A DNA stretch of 16,488 nucleotides, taken from JAGLCW01 sp964427915. GTDB taxonomy: Bacteria > Caldisericota > Caldisericia > UBA6126. The stretch spans positions 1-16,488 of the forward strand of contig CAYRWA010000070.1 of the NCBI GenBank assembly GCA_964427915.1, in the 5' to 3' direction. Of the stretch, positions 1-7,362 are shown piece by piece. The notes under the pieces were generated by a model. That model saw only the letters and a program-made list of their open reading frames with translations, did no database searches and had not been told where the DNA came from. Position numbers and translations under genes: made by a program. Each line of letters opens with the position of its first letter. Within the stretch, counting starts at the first letter, position 1.

Positions 1-597
1 GAATCTTTTTAGCCATTGTTGTACAGCTTCAATAGAATGAATGGGTTCTACATAGCTTGCGGGAATTCTGAGCTCTTTTTGTTCTAGAGATTCTGAATAC
101 GTTTCTTCGATATCCACTTCTCCTTCCATTTCTTGCTGATCGTAGGGTAAATGATCTCCAAAGTAGGCAGTTTGTAGTTCAGCATCATAGGCAGATAGCA
201 ATATGTTGTCAAGAGACTCTAGCAAGGGCCTTGACATATAGCCGCCTCTGTGGGGAGATACACCACTTAGTAAATTAACTAGAGAAATGTCGGGGTCTGC
301 AATTGGATATACTGGATAGAGACCTTGAGATCCATTTTCTAGGGCTTTATCTTGAAAAAGAAACGTTTGATCTGTTACTAGGTGGGTATGGTTTAATACA
401 AAAAGAATCACTGGATCTGCAAGAGGTTCTAATGCTTGTGTTCTACTAAACTCTATTTCATTGTCTGGTACAATTTGATTGGGCTGTGTATTGGTAAAGA
501 ACTGAAAGCGAATAGTATGACTCTCTACCAGTCGATATGATGTATATGAAAGAGGTAACAATACAATGAGCAACACCCAAACTAGGAATTTTTTCAT
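1..597 (-). CDS. Membrane-anchored protein of unknown function (3'-truncated by window edge)
   Basis: The frame is open from an ATG at 597 to the left edge, giving the first 199 residues. The start is well supported: AAGAAGGTGA lies just upstream and MKKFLVWVLLIVLLPLSYTS follows, a short basic N-terminus with one hydrophobic segment (about residues 4-20). That is either a signal peptide without a clear cleavage motif or a membrane anchor, so the rest should lie outside the membrane. There is no lipobox Cys. The remainder is mixed polar sequence with an acidic stretch near residues 160-180 and no catalytic motif or repeat that I recognise. It is divergent from pth, with two perfect TATAAT boxes on its strand in the 78-bp gap. 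I do not recognise a family. The C-terminus is missing, so a C-terminal domain cannot be excluded. Confidence 0.8.
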   Translation of the reverse strand, partial: MKKFLVWVLLIVLLPLSYTSYRLVESHTIRFQFFTNTQPNQIVPDNEIEFSRTQALEPLADPVILFVLNHTHLVTDQTFLFQDKALENGSQGLYPVYPIADPDISLVNLLSGVSPHRGGYMSRPLLESLDNILLSAYDAELQTAYFGDHLPYDQQEMEGEVDIEETYSESLEQKELRIPASYVEPIHSIEAVQQWLKRF

Positions 598-610
598 ACA
601 TTCACCTTCT

Positions 611-640
611 TTGCAAAACAGTTTATCATTATATGATTAT
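611..640 (+). promoter_or_regulatory. Candidate promoter for pth
   Basis: TTGCAA (611-616) is followed after 18 bases by GATTAT (635-640), both partial matches to the sigma-A consensus. It overlaps the leftward -10 boxes, so the divergent promoters would share the same 30 bases. The AT-richness makes chance matches likely. Confidence 0.35.
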
Positions 641-641
641 A
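628..641 (-). promoter_or_regulatory. Two overlapping-site -10 boxes for the leftward gene
   Basis: On the minus strand TATAAT occurs twice (641-636 and 633-628), 30-45 bases upstream of the ATG at 597. No good TTGACA match lies at 17 bases from either; TTACGA at 19 bases from the second is the best. The position suits transcription of the leftward gene, but which box is used cannot be decided from sequence. Confidence 0.45.
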
Positions 642-675
642 AGGTAATTGGTTCGTAATTAAATAAGGAGTTCAG

Positions 676-1248
676 ATGTTTGCAGTTTTTGGTTTGGGAA
701 ATCCGGGTTCAAAATACTTGATGAATAGGCACAATGTCGGTTATATGGTTGTGGACAAAATGGCAGATGATTTTCGAACCTCCCTTCGACAACTAGAATG
801 CCATACACTTCTTGGGCAGATCAAGAGAATTTCAGGAGAAGATTTTACTATTTGCAAGCCGATTGTTTATATGAATGAATCGGGAATCAGTGTGAATGGA
901 ATTCGACAGAAGTATCATCTGGCATTGGAGCATATTATTGTAATACAGGATGATCTAGATCTTCCACTAGGCACTGTCCGGATTAAATTGGGAGGTGGAG
1001 CTGGTGGACACAATGGAATTCGATCTATTGTAAAACATCTGGGGGATCCCACTTTCATCCGTGTTAAAATAGGGATTGATCGACCTTATGACAAAGATTT
1101 AGTAGTGGATTATGTACTCAGTGATTTTACGAAAAGAGAGCAACAAGTCATACATGAAAGCTTAGAAACAGCTATTTTTGCCGTCCTAGATTGTATAGAT
1201 TACGGATACCTGAAGGCAGCAAATAAGTACAACCAAAAAAAGAATTGA
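676..1248 (+). CDS. pth: Peptidyl-tRNA hydrolase (Pth)
   Basis: Pth cleaves the ester bond between peptide and tRNA in peptidyl-tRNAs that drop off the ribosome, recycling tRNA in the cytoplasm. The 190-residue length is normal for bacterial Pth. The family residues are in place: GLGNPG at 6-11 with Asn9, the catalytic His19 in NRHNVG, Asn67 in VYMNESG, Asp92 in QDDLDLP and Asn113 in the GGGAGGHNG loop (105-114). The usual Thr before RHN is Asn17 here, a mild change. AAGGAG at 665-670, five bases before the ATG, fixes the start. mfd follows after 25 bases in the same direction, as in many Firmicutes, where pth and mfd are neighbours or separated only by fin. I see no defect and expect an active enzyme. 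Confidence 0.97.
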   Translation: MFAVFGLGNPGSKYLMNRHNVGYMVVDKMADDFRTSLRQLECHTLLGQIKRISGEDFTICKPIVYMNESGISVNGIRQKYHLALEHIIVIQDDLDLPLGTVRIKLGGGAGGHNGIRSIVKHLGDPTFIRVKIGIDRPYDKDLVVDYVLSDFTKREQQVIHESLETAIFAVLDCIDYGYLKAANKYNQKKN

Positions 1249-1254
1249 TACAGA

Positions 1255-1263
1255 TGCTATAAT
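1255..1263 (+). promoter_or_regulatory. Extended -10 promoter element just before mfd
   Basis: TGCTATAAT is a perfect extended -10 (TGn-TATAAT) in the 25-bp gap between pth and mfd. No -35 is evident; the region 17 bases upstream is an A-run at the end of pth. Transcription would start near 1270, only about four bases before the mfd ATG. Confidence 0.45.
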
Positions 1264-1273
1264 ACTTACTTGC

Positions 1274-4200
1274 ATGAAAACAGAAAAAAACCAAATTAGC
1301 CAAAAAACTTTTGATGAAATAGCTAGTTGTTTCGATCATTTGCCATACCTAAAGACCATTCATAAGCATCCATCCAATCCATTTTCAATACAGATAAACA
1401 ATGTTGTCGGGTCTTCTAGCTATCTAGTGATTCTCCAGCTATTAACCTCTTTTAAAAACCTCCTTATTATTGCTCCTTCTGATCTAGAAATGCAAAAGAT
1501 TCATACTTTTTTAAAGCAGTTTCCTTCCACCTATCTTTCTTCTCCGGTGAGTCGATACCCTGACACAGGGGCAGCTCCATACGAACGGATTCCTAGCCCA
1601 TCGGATGTTAGTGCAGAACAAATTAGTGTTTTGTTTGACTTGATCAATCACTCTAGAATCATTGTGACAACACCACAAGCACTATGTTCACCCACAATTA
1701 GTCCCAAGAATCTTCATGATTCGGTGGTGCCTATTCAAATAGGAGATTGTGTAGACCTTGAGAGCTTTACTCGAAAACTTCTTGCTATGGGCTATCGCCC
1801 AGCAAATGTAGTAGAACATGTAGGCGAATTCCGTCGAAAAGGTGGAATTTTTGATGTTTTTTCATCAGCACATGATTCCCCCATACGTATCGAGATGTTT
1901 GATGATCAAGTCGAAAGCATCCGGTATTTTGATTCAACATCTCAATTAAGTATCGAGAAAACAGATCTAGTTTTCATGATTCCAACTACTCATTATGTCT
2001 GCATTGAAGAAGAAAAACAGAAAGCACATAAGTACATTGCAGATGCAATTCAACAAAAAAAAAGCTTGTCTAGCGAGGAAATTGAGAAGGATCTGGAAGT
2101 GTTATCGCAAAACGATAGCATTTTGCTACATTCCTATTATTTTCCCATCAGTCGAAAAAGGGAATACACTTTGATGGATCATATTTCTGAGAATACCCGT
2201 ATCGTGTTTTTACATGTAAATCAAGTTTGTCAGGCAATCGATGGAATTTTTCATGAGGCTAGAGAAGTACATGCTTTGGAATTGGAAAAAAAGGAAGTGA
2301 TTTCCATTTCCTTTGATTCAATTTATAAAGAAATTGTACAAAAAATCTGGGATCATCCATTTCGTTTAGAGCTAAATCCAGAACCATCTTCTATTGAAAA
2401 AAAGGACTCTTATTCCTTTCCCACTGAGGAAGTTAATGCTCCTATTCTCGGTGATTTTAAAATGATTTTGAAACAGTATTTGCAACACCAAGGCAAAGTG
2501 TTTGTTGCGACAAGACAACCTAAACGAGCGATAGAAATTTTTGAGAGTTTTGGATTTACAAGCTTGAGTCACGACCTTCAAATCGAAGACCTTTATATGG
2601 ATACAGGTTTTTATCTACCCTCTAAAAAACTTGCACTACTAACAGACCGTGAGATTTTTGGATGGAAACAACCGCATAAGCACTATAAAAAATTCCGAGA
2701 AGGTTTGCCGATCAAATCAATTGAAGATCTTAAAATTGGAGACTTACTTGTCCACTACTCGTATGGCATTGGAATATACAAAGGATTAAGCGTCTTGGAT
2801 GGTCCTGAAAAAAAACCAAAAGAATTTCTATTGATGGAATACAAGAATGGGGATGAGTTGTATATCCCCCCTGAACGAATTCATATGGTGAATAAATATG
2901 TCGGTGATTCTCAACATATCCCTCTTAGCTCATTAGGGACAATGGAATGGCAGAAAACAAAACAAAAGGCTAAAAAAGGGATTGAACTTATTGCGCAAGA
3001 ATTAGTCGACCTATATGCTAAGAAAAATGCTGCTCAAGGTCATGCTTTTGGAAAAGATACCCCATGGCAAACAGAGATGGAAAGTATATTTCCCTACGAA
3101 GAAACACCAGATCAGATGCGAACAATAGAAGAAGTAAAGCATGATATGGAGTCAATCTCTATCATGGACCGAATTGTGACAGGAGATGTTGGATATGGCA
3201 AAACAGAAATTGCCATTAGGGCAGCTTTTAAAGCCATATTAGATGGGTATCAAGTAGCCCTTCTTGTTCCCACAACAATACTAGCCAACCAACATTATGA
3301 AACGTTTAAAGAGCGGTATGCGCCATTTCCTATTCGCATTGCACAGGCTTCTCGTTTGGTTTCCCCTAAACAATTGAATCAAAACCTTACAGACTTGAAA
3401 AATGGACAAATAGACTTACTCATTGGTACACATCGGCTACTTTCAAAAGATGTTGACTTTCAGAACTTAGGGCTTCTGATTATTGATGAAGAACACAAGT
3501 TTGGAGTGCGCCACAAAGAAATGATTCGAATGATTCGTGAAAATGTAGATGTTCTTACATTGTCAGCAACTCCAATTCCAAGAACCCTTTCCATGGCATT
3601 GAGTGGTGTTCGGTCTATTTCCAAAATTGACACGTCTCCCGAAGGGAGAAAGCCGGTAAAGACCTATGTTATGCCGGATGATCCAGAAGTGCTACAGAAT
3701 GCCATTCAGTTTGAACTTTCCAGAGGTGGACAGGTATATTATGTGCACAATCGCATTCAGGGAATCATGGACCTTAAAGACGCTCTGCAGAAAAAAATGC
3801 CTACTTTACGAATTGGCGTTGGACATGGCAAAATGAGTGGTGAACAAATTGATAGTGTTATTACACAGTTTTTGCAAGGGGATTTAGACTTGCTATTGTG
3901 TACCACCATTATTGAATCAGGTATTGATATCCCCACCGTAAATACCCTTATTGTCGATCATGCCGATGCATTGGGTTTGGCGCAAATGTATCAACTTAGA
4001 GGGCGTGTAGGACGATCTCATAGAAGAGCTTATGCCTATTTCTTTTACCCAAAAAAAGCAACTCTTTCTCAAAAATCAATTTCCCGATTGCAAGCAATGC
4101 AAAATTTTATTGAATTAGGATCTGGTCTGAAAATTGCTATGAGAGATTTGGAAATACGAGGAGCAGGTACTTTTTTAGGCACTTCTCAATCGGGGCATTT

Positions 4201-4711
4201 GCATTCCGTTGGCTACCATATGTATGTGCAGTTTCTTAAAGAAGCCATTGAGCGTCAAAAAGAACCAGACAAACAAAAGGAACCGGATTGGTTTCCCGAG
4301 TTTCCAATCACTGGATATATACCAAACGATTTGATTCGTGATGAAGGAGAGCGTTTTGCTATGTATCGGGAGTTGACACAGGCAACAACAAAAGAGGAGA
4401 TTGATCTGTTGATGGTACAGTATCAAGACCAATTTGGGAATCCACCACCACCAATGATAGAATTGTATGAAAATTTAAAGCTTCGATTGATCTGTTTTGA
4501 AAAAGGTATGAAGAACGTGAAGTTGGAACGAAACCTTCTCTTTTTTCATTTTCAAGAAGAGTCGAAACGTTTTTCCATTTCTGCGAATAATTTGAGCTGT
4601 TTATGTCAGAAATTTGGAAGGCGAATACATTTTTATGAAGGCTATTTTACTGTACAGAAAAACCAAGATGAATTTAATACCGTTATTAGAGAGGTAATGT
4701 CATGCTTTTAG
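1274..4711 (+). CDS. mfd: Transcription-repair coupling factor Mfd
   Basis: Mfd is an ATP-driven DNA translocase that displaces RNA polymerase stalled at lesions and recruits UvrA for nucleotide excision repair. The 1145 residues match the usual size. In order there is an N-terminal UvrB-like module (about 20-350, with RRKGGIFDVF), a CarD-like RNA-polymerase-interaction domain (about 488-545, GDLLVHYSYGIGIYKG), and a RecG-type helicase core with Walker A GDVGYGKT (637-644) and DEEH box (738-741). These are followed by the SATPIPRTL segment, the TRG region (RDLEIRGAGTFLG) and the C-terminal TRCF domain (about 1000-1110). The start is the only reasonable one, since no in-frame start lies upstream after the stop, yet no Shine-Dalgarno is visible. 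The stop overlaps the next gene by 10 bases. All motifs are intact, so it should be functional. Confidence 0.97.
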   Translation: MKTEKNQISQKTFDEIASCFDHLPYLKTIHKHPSNPFSIQINNVVGSSSYLVILQLLTSFKNLLIIAPSDLEMQKIHTFLKQFPSTYLSSPVSRYPDTGAAPYERIPSPSDVSAEQISVLFDLINHSRIIVTTPQALCSPTISPKNLHDSVVPIQIGDCVDLESFTRKLLAMGYRPANVVEHVGEFRRKGGIFDVFSSAHDSPIRIEMFDDQVESIRYFDSTSQLSIEKTDLVFMIPTTHYVCIEEEKQKAHKYIADAIQQKKSLSSEEIEKDLEVLSQNDSILLHSYYFPISRKREYTLMDHISENTRIVFLHVNQVCQAIDGIFHEAREVHALELEKKEVISISFDSIYKEIVQKIWDHPFRLELNPEPSSIEKKDSYSFPTEEVNAPILGDFKMILKQYLQHQGKVFVATRQPKRAIEIFESFGFTSLSHDLQIEDLYMDTGFYLPSKKLALLTDREIFGWKQPHKHYKKFREGLPIKSIEDLKIGDLLVHYSYGIGIYKGLSVLDGPEKKPKEFLLMEYKNGDELYIPPERIHMVNKYVGDSQHIPLSSLGTMEWQKTKQKAKKGIELIAQELVDLYAKKNAAQGHAFGKDTPWQTEMESIFPYEETPDQMRTIEEVKHDMESISIMDRIVTGDVGYGKTEIAIRAAFKAILDGYQVALLVPTTILANQHYETFKERYAPFPIRIAQASRLVSPKQLNQNLTDLKNGQIDLLIGTHRLLSKDVDFQNLGLLIIDEEHKFGVRHKEMIRMIRENVDVLTLSATPIPRTLSMALSGVRSISKIDTSPEGRKPVKTYVMPDDPEVLQNAIQFELSRGGQVYYVHNRIQGIMDLKDALQKKMPTLRIGVGHGKMSGEQIDSVITQFLQGDLDLLLCTTIIESGIDIPTVNTLIVDHADALGLAQMYQLRGRVGRSHRRAYAYFFYPKKATLSQKSISRLQAMQNFIELGSGLKIAMRDLEIRGAGTFLGTSQSGHLHSVGYHMYVQFLKEAIERQKEPDKQKEPDWFPEFPITGYIPNDLIRDEGERFAMYRELTQATTKEEIDLLMVQYQDQFGNPPPPMIELYENLKLRLICFEKGMKNVKLERNLLFFHFQEESKRFSISANNLSCLCQKFGRRIHFYEGYFTVQKNQDEFNTVIREVMSCF

Positions 4712-5931
4712 AAGGAGTATGGATCGAGGATCATTCTTTTATGATTGGGCCGTGGCCCTATTTTCAAGGCAACAGGATTTCTTCATTGGAGCCAATACGG
4801 GTTCTTGTTAATTTAACAGAGACGAAGTACGATGTAAATGAAATTGACGAATCGATCATCGATATTCTTCATGTTCCTATTCCTGATTTTTCTATTCCAA
4901 CGCCTGTTCAATTGAGAACTCTATTGCGGCATTGGGCTTTTTATCGGTTTTGTCATATTCCCGTCTATATGCACTGCATGGGAGGGTTTGGTAGAGCTGG
5001 AACCATGGCTGCTTGTTATCTAATGATGCAGGGAGAAACAGCACTGCAGGCCATTAAAAAGGTTAGAAAATGTCGTCCAGGTGCAATTGAAACAAGGGAA
5101 CAAGAAGCCTTTGTTTATTCGTCAGAGGAATGGATCCCTGCTTTGCTTCAACCAGAGGATCAAATGTTTTTTCAAGCAAAAAAAATGATAGAGATTCTTA
5201 GGCGCAAGTGTCCATGGGATCGTAAGCAAACACATAGTAGTTTAATCCCTTCTTTGCTGGACGAATCCTTTGAAGTAGTAGAAGCGATTCGAAAGGAAAA
5301 TTCTGAAGAGCTGAAAGAAGAACTGGGGGATTTGTTAATTCAACCCTTAATTCATGCACAAATTTCAGAAAATGAGAAGGAATTTACCATTTATGATTCT
5401 TTGCTCTATATGATAAAGAAATTGTTGTATCGCCATCCACACGTGTTTGCAAATTCTACTTCTTTGCATCCAAATCAAGTGATTGATCAATGGACATTTT
5501 TGAAACAAAATGAAAAAACAATTCAACACAATACCCTGAAAAATGGCTTTCACGATTGTACACTGCTCGAGGAAGTCAACTTGATTTCAAAGGAAGCGTC
5601 TGCATATGGTTTTGACTGGGAAAAAGCGGAAGATGTTGTAGAGAAAATGATCGAAGAATGTTCTGAAATACAGGATGCTGTTCAATCTGATCATAGTCGA
5701 AAAGTAGAACAAGAACTTGGAGACCTTCTATTTGCAGCTTTAAACTTTGCAAGATTTTACGGAGTAGATCCAGTGAAATCATTGCAAAGGGGTAGACGCA
5801 AATTTGAGATCCGATTTCGTTATGTGCAAAGAAGTATTCGTGCCGATAAATTGGATCCAAGAGAGTTAAATGCCCAGGAATTGAATCAATATTGGGAACA
5901 AGCGAAAAAGGATTTACCAGAAGCATACTAA
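4702..5931 (+). CDS. Fusion protein: PTP/dual-specificity phosphatase-like domain + MazG nucleotide pyrophosphohydrolase
   Basis: Residues 1-145 form a PTP/DSP-like domain. The signature HCMGGFGRAGT has His91, Cys92 and Arg98, and PDF (Asp62) about 30 residues upstream is the likely general acid. The residue after Arg98 is Ala99 rather than the usual Ser/Thr. Residues 155-409 are a full-length MazG of two all-alpha domains. The N-terminal one has CPWD (170-173), an ExxE in DESFE and ExxD in EELGDLL; the C-terminal one has IEECSE and QELGDLLFA. MazG hydrolyses NTPs to NMP plus pyrophosphate in an Mg-dependent reaction. In many Firmicutes the MazG at this locus (YabN) is fused to a tetrapyrrole methylase; here a phosphatase-like domain occupies that place. 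Both domains lie in one uninterrupted frame. AGAGAGG (4688-4694) supports the ATG, which overlaps the mfd stop, so translation is probably coupled. The phosphatase substrate is unknown. Confidence 0.9.
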   Translation: MLLEGVWIEDHSFMIGPWPYFQGNRISSLEPIRVLVNLTETKYDVNEIDESIIDILHVPIPDFSIPTPVQLRTLLRHWAFYRFCHIPVYMHCMGGFGRAGTMAACYLMMQGETALQAIKKVRKCRPGAIETREQEAFVYSSEEWIPALLQPEDQMFFQAKKMIEILRRKCPWDRKQTHSSLIPSLLDESFEVVEAIRKENSEELKEELGDLLIQPLIHAQISENEKEFTIYDSLLYMIKKLLYRHPHVFANSTSLHPNQVIDQWTFLKQNEKTIQHNTLKNGFHDCTLLEEVNLISKEASAYGFDWEKAEDVVEKMIEECSEIQDAVQSDHSRKVEQELGDLLFAALNFARFYGVDPVKSLQRGRRKFEIRFRYVQRSIRADKLDPRELNAQELNQYWEQAKKDLPEAY

Positions 5932-5947
5932 AATTAAACAATGAAAG

Positions 5948-5956
5948 TGGTATAAT
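5948..5956 (+). promoter_or_regulatory. Extended -10 promoter for the alcohol dehydrogenase
   Basis: TGGTATAAT is a perfect extended -10 lying 17 bases after the mazG stop. No convincing -35 is present. It would give a leader of about 110 bases before the ATG at 6076, which holds no ORF of note. A weak six-base pairing (GGTAGA 5971-5976 with TCTACC 6021-6026) is all the structure I see in it. Confidence 0.5.
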
Positions 5957-6063
5957 ACATATAACGGTAGGGTAGAATAGTTGTTGAAAAACGGAATATG
6001 AAATGATTGTCAATGTGGAGTCTACCATGCTTATGCTATGTGTATGCCAGAAGTAAAACTCGT

Positions 6064-6069
6064 GAGGTG
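6064..6069 (+). promoter_or_regulatory. Ribosome binding site deciding the ADH start
   Basis: GAGGTG sits six bases before the ATG at 6076. The frame also contains an ATG at 6007, but that has no Shine-Dalgarno and adds 23 residues unlike the family, so 6076 is preferred. Confidence 0.8.
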
Positions 6070-6075
6070 CTTATT

Positions 6076-7236
6076 ATGAAAAGTTTTACATATTACAATC
6101 CCACAAAGGTTTTTGTAGGAAGCGATGTACTAGAAAGCGTTGGTACAACGATCCAGGAAAAAGCTCGAAAAGTTCTCCTATTAACGGGCAAGGGAAGTGT
6201 ACATAAAACGGGAGTATATCAGAAAGTTCTGGATATTCTCCGTCAAAGTGACATACACTGGATTACCTACGAAGGGATTCAATCCAATCCTCTCTTACAA
6301 GATGTCCAAGCTGCGATTGATGTAGCAAAAAAAGAGGACGTTGATGCTGTATTGGCCATTGGAGGCGGGAGCGTTATTGATTCAGCAAAAGCAGTTGCTG
6401 CTGGATTCTTTTGTTCGGGCAACGTATGGGATTTTTTTCATCGTACAAAAACTATTAAGAATTCTCTTCCCATCTATTGCGTGTTAACCATTTCGGGTAC
6501 AGCTTCTGAAATGAACGGGACTGCCGTCATAACCAAACAAGAGACAAATGAAAAGTTATCCATAAAAAGTGAGCTTCTGTTTCCTCGAGCTACCTGGATT
6601 GATCCTACGTATCAATCCAGTATCCCTGCCAATCAATTGAGTTACACTGCGATGGATATTATGTCGCATGTATTTGAGTATTACTTTGCGGGGTATCATA
6701 CCTATTTTGTGGATTCTGTCTCGGAAAGCATTATGAAAACTATTATGTATGCGGTACCTCTTTTGCAAGCGAACCCAACCAATTTGGATGCTCGTTCAGA
6801 ATTTGCATGGGCTGCTTCCTGGGCATTAAATGGATTTACTTCCTGTGGACGGGGATATGGTGATTTTTCTTCTCATCGCATTGGTCATGCAATTTCTGCG
6901 ATGTATGGCATTGCACATGGACAAACACTGGCTATTGTACAACCAGCATGGATGCGATACTGTTATACTTGTGATATCAAGAAATTTTCCCGATTTGGGA
7001 GAGAACTTTTTGGCTTGCAAGGAAACGATGAGACTGTAGCTTCTGATGGGATATTTCGATTTATTGACTGGGTGCATTCCGTTTTAGGATTGACAACTTC
7101 TCTTTCGGATTTGGGAATTCGAGCAGAAGATATCAAAAAGATTGCAATGAACGACAGTATTCCTTATCCTCTAGGTACATTAAAAAGGTTGAACCAAGAA
7201 GATGTTGTTCATGTATTAAGATTGAGTAATTATTGA
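6076..7236 (+). CDS. Iron-type alcohol dehydrogenase, YqhD/butanol dehydrogenase-like
   Basis: This is a cytoplasmic group III (Fe-type) alcohol dehydrogenase of 386 residues, likely reducing aldehydes to alcohols with NAD(P)H. From the chosen start MKSFTYYNPTK, the canonical opening of the BDH group, the cofactor loop GGGSVID begins at residue 96. The metal ligands fall at Asp194, His198, His267 and His281, the same numbers as in E. coli YqhD. The segment YEGIQSNP near residue 70 lacks the Asp seen in NAD-specific relatives (D-V-x-P-N-P), which fits NADPH preference, though this is inference. GxAxE-like ISGTASE is also present. The gene stands alone between mazG and the SLH protein, with its own extended -10 and an imperfect inverted repeat over its stop codon. 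The physiological substrate (butyraldehyde, other aldehydes, detoxification) cannot be read from the sequence. Confidence 0.93.
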   Translation: MKSFTYYNPTKVFVGSDVLESVGTTIQEKARKVLLLTGKGSVHKTGVYQKVLDILRQSDIHWITYEGIQSNPLLQDVQAAIDVAKKEDVDAVLAIGGGSVIDSAKAVAAGFFCSGNVWDFFHRTKTIKNSLPIYCVLTISGTASEMNGTAVITKQETNEKLSIKSELLFPRATWIDPTYQSSIPANQLSYTAMDIMSHVFEYYFAGYHTYFVDSVSESIMKTIMYAVPLLQANPTNLDARSEFAWAASWALNGFTSCGRGYGDFSSHRIGHAISAMYGIAHGQTLAIVQPAWMRYCYTCDIKKFSRFGRELFGLQGNDETVASDGIFRFIDWVHSVLGLTTSLSDLGIRAEDIKKIAMNDSIPYPLGTLKRLNQEDVVHVLRLSNY

Positions 7237-7272
7237 TTGGTTTGTTTCTAGTGTATTGACGAAACAATCAAT
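7232..7272 (+). terminator. Imperfect inverted repeat at the ADH stop; possible weak terminator
   Basis: ATTGATT(7232-7238)…GTTTC(7244-7248) can pair with GAAACAATCAAT (7261-7272), a 12-bp stem with a five-base bulge and a 12-base loop. The stop codon lies in the 5' arm. The following AATTGTTTATT is T-rich but not a clean U-tract and the stem is AT-rich, so termination would be inefficient. Confidence 0.35.
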
Positions 7273-7362
7273 AATTGTTTATTAAGAACTGAAGTATTGA
7301 TTTGAGATTTACGATTAGAAAAATGAAATATACGTTATTTAGCAGTTGTTTGGAGGTTTGAA

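Noticed and set aside
2801..2830. A-rich runs within mfd as possible frameshift sites
   Set aside because: The frame is continuous through all conserved motifs, and A-runs are common in this AT-rich genome.
5576..6028. 150-codon leftward frame antisense to the mazG 3' end
   Set aside because: It lies almost wholly opposite the conserved C-terminal MazG domain, has no Shine-Dalgarno and shows no recognisable domain; it is a shadow frame.
6007..6075. Upstream ATG extending the alcohol dehydrogenase by 23 residues
   Set aside because: It has no Shine-Dalgarno, and the added residues are unlike the family. ATG at 6076 has GAGGTG and gives metal-ligand numbering identical to YqhD.
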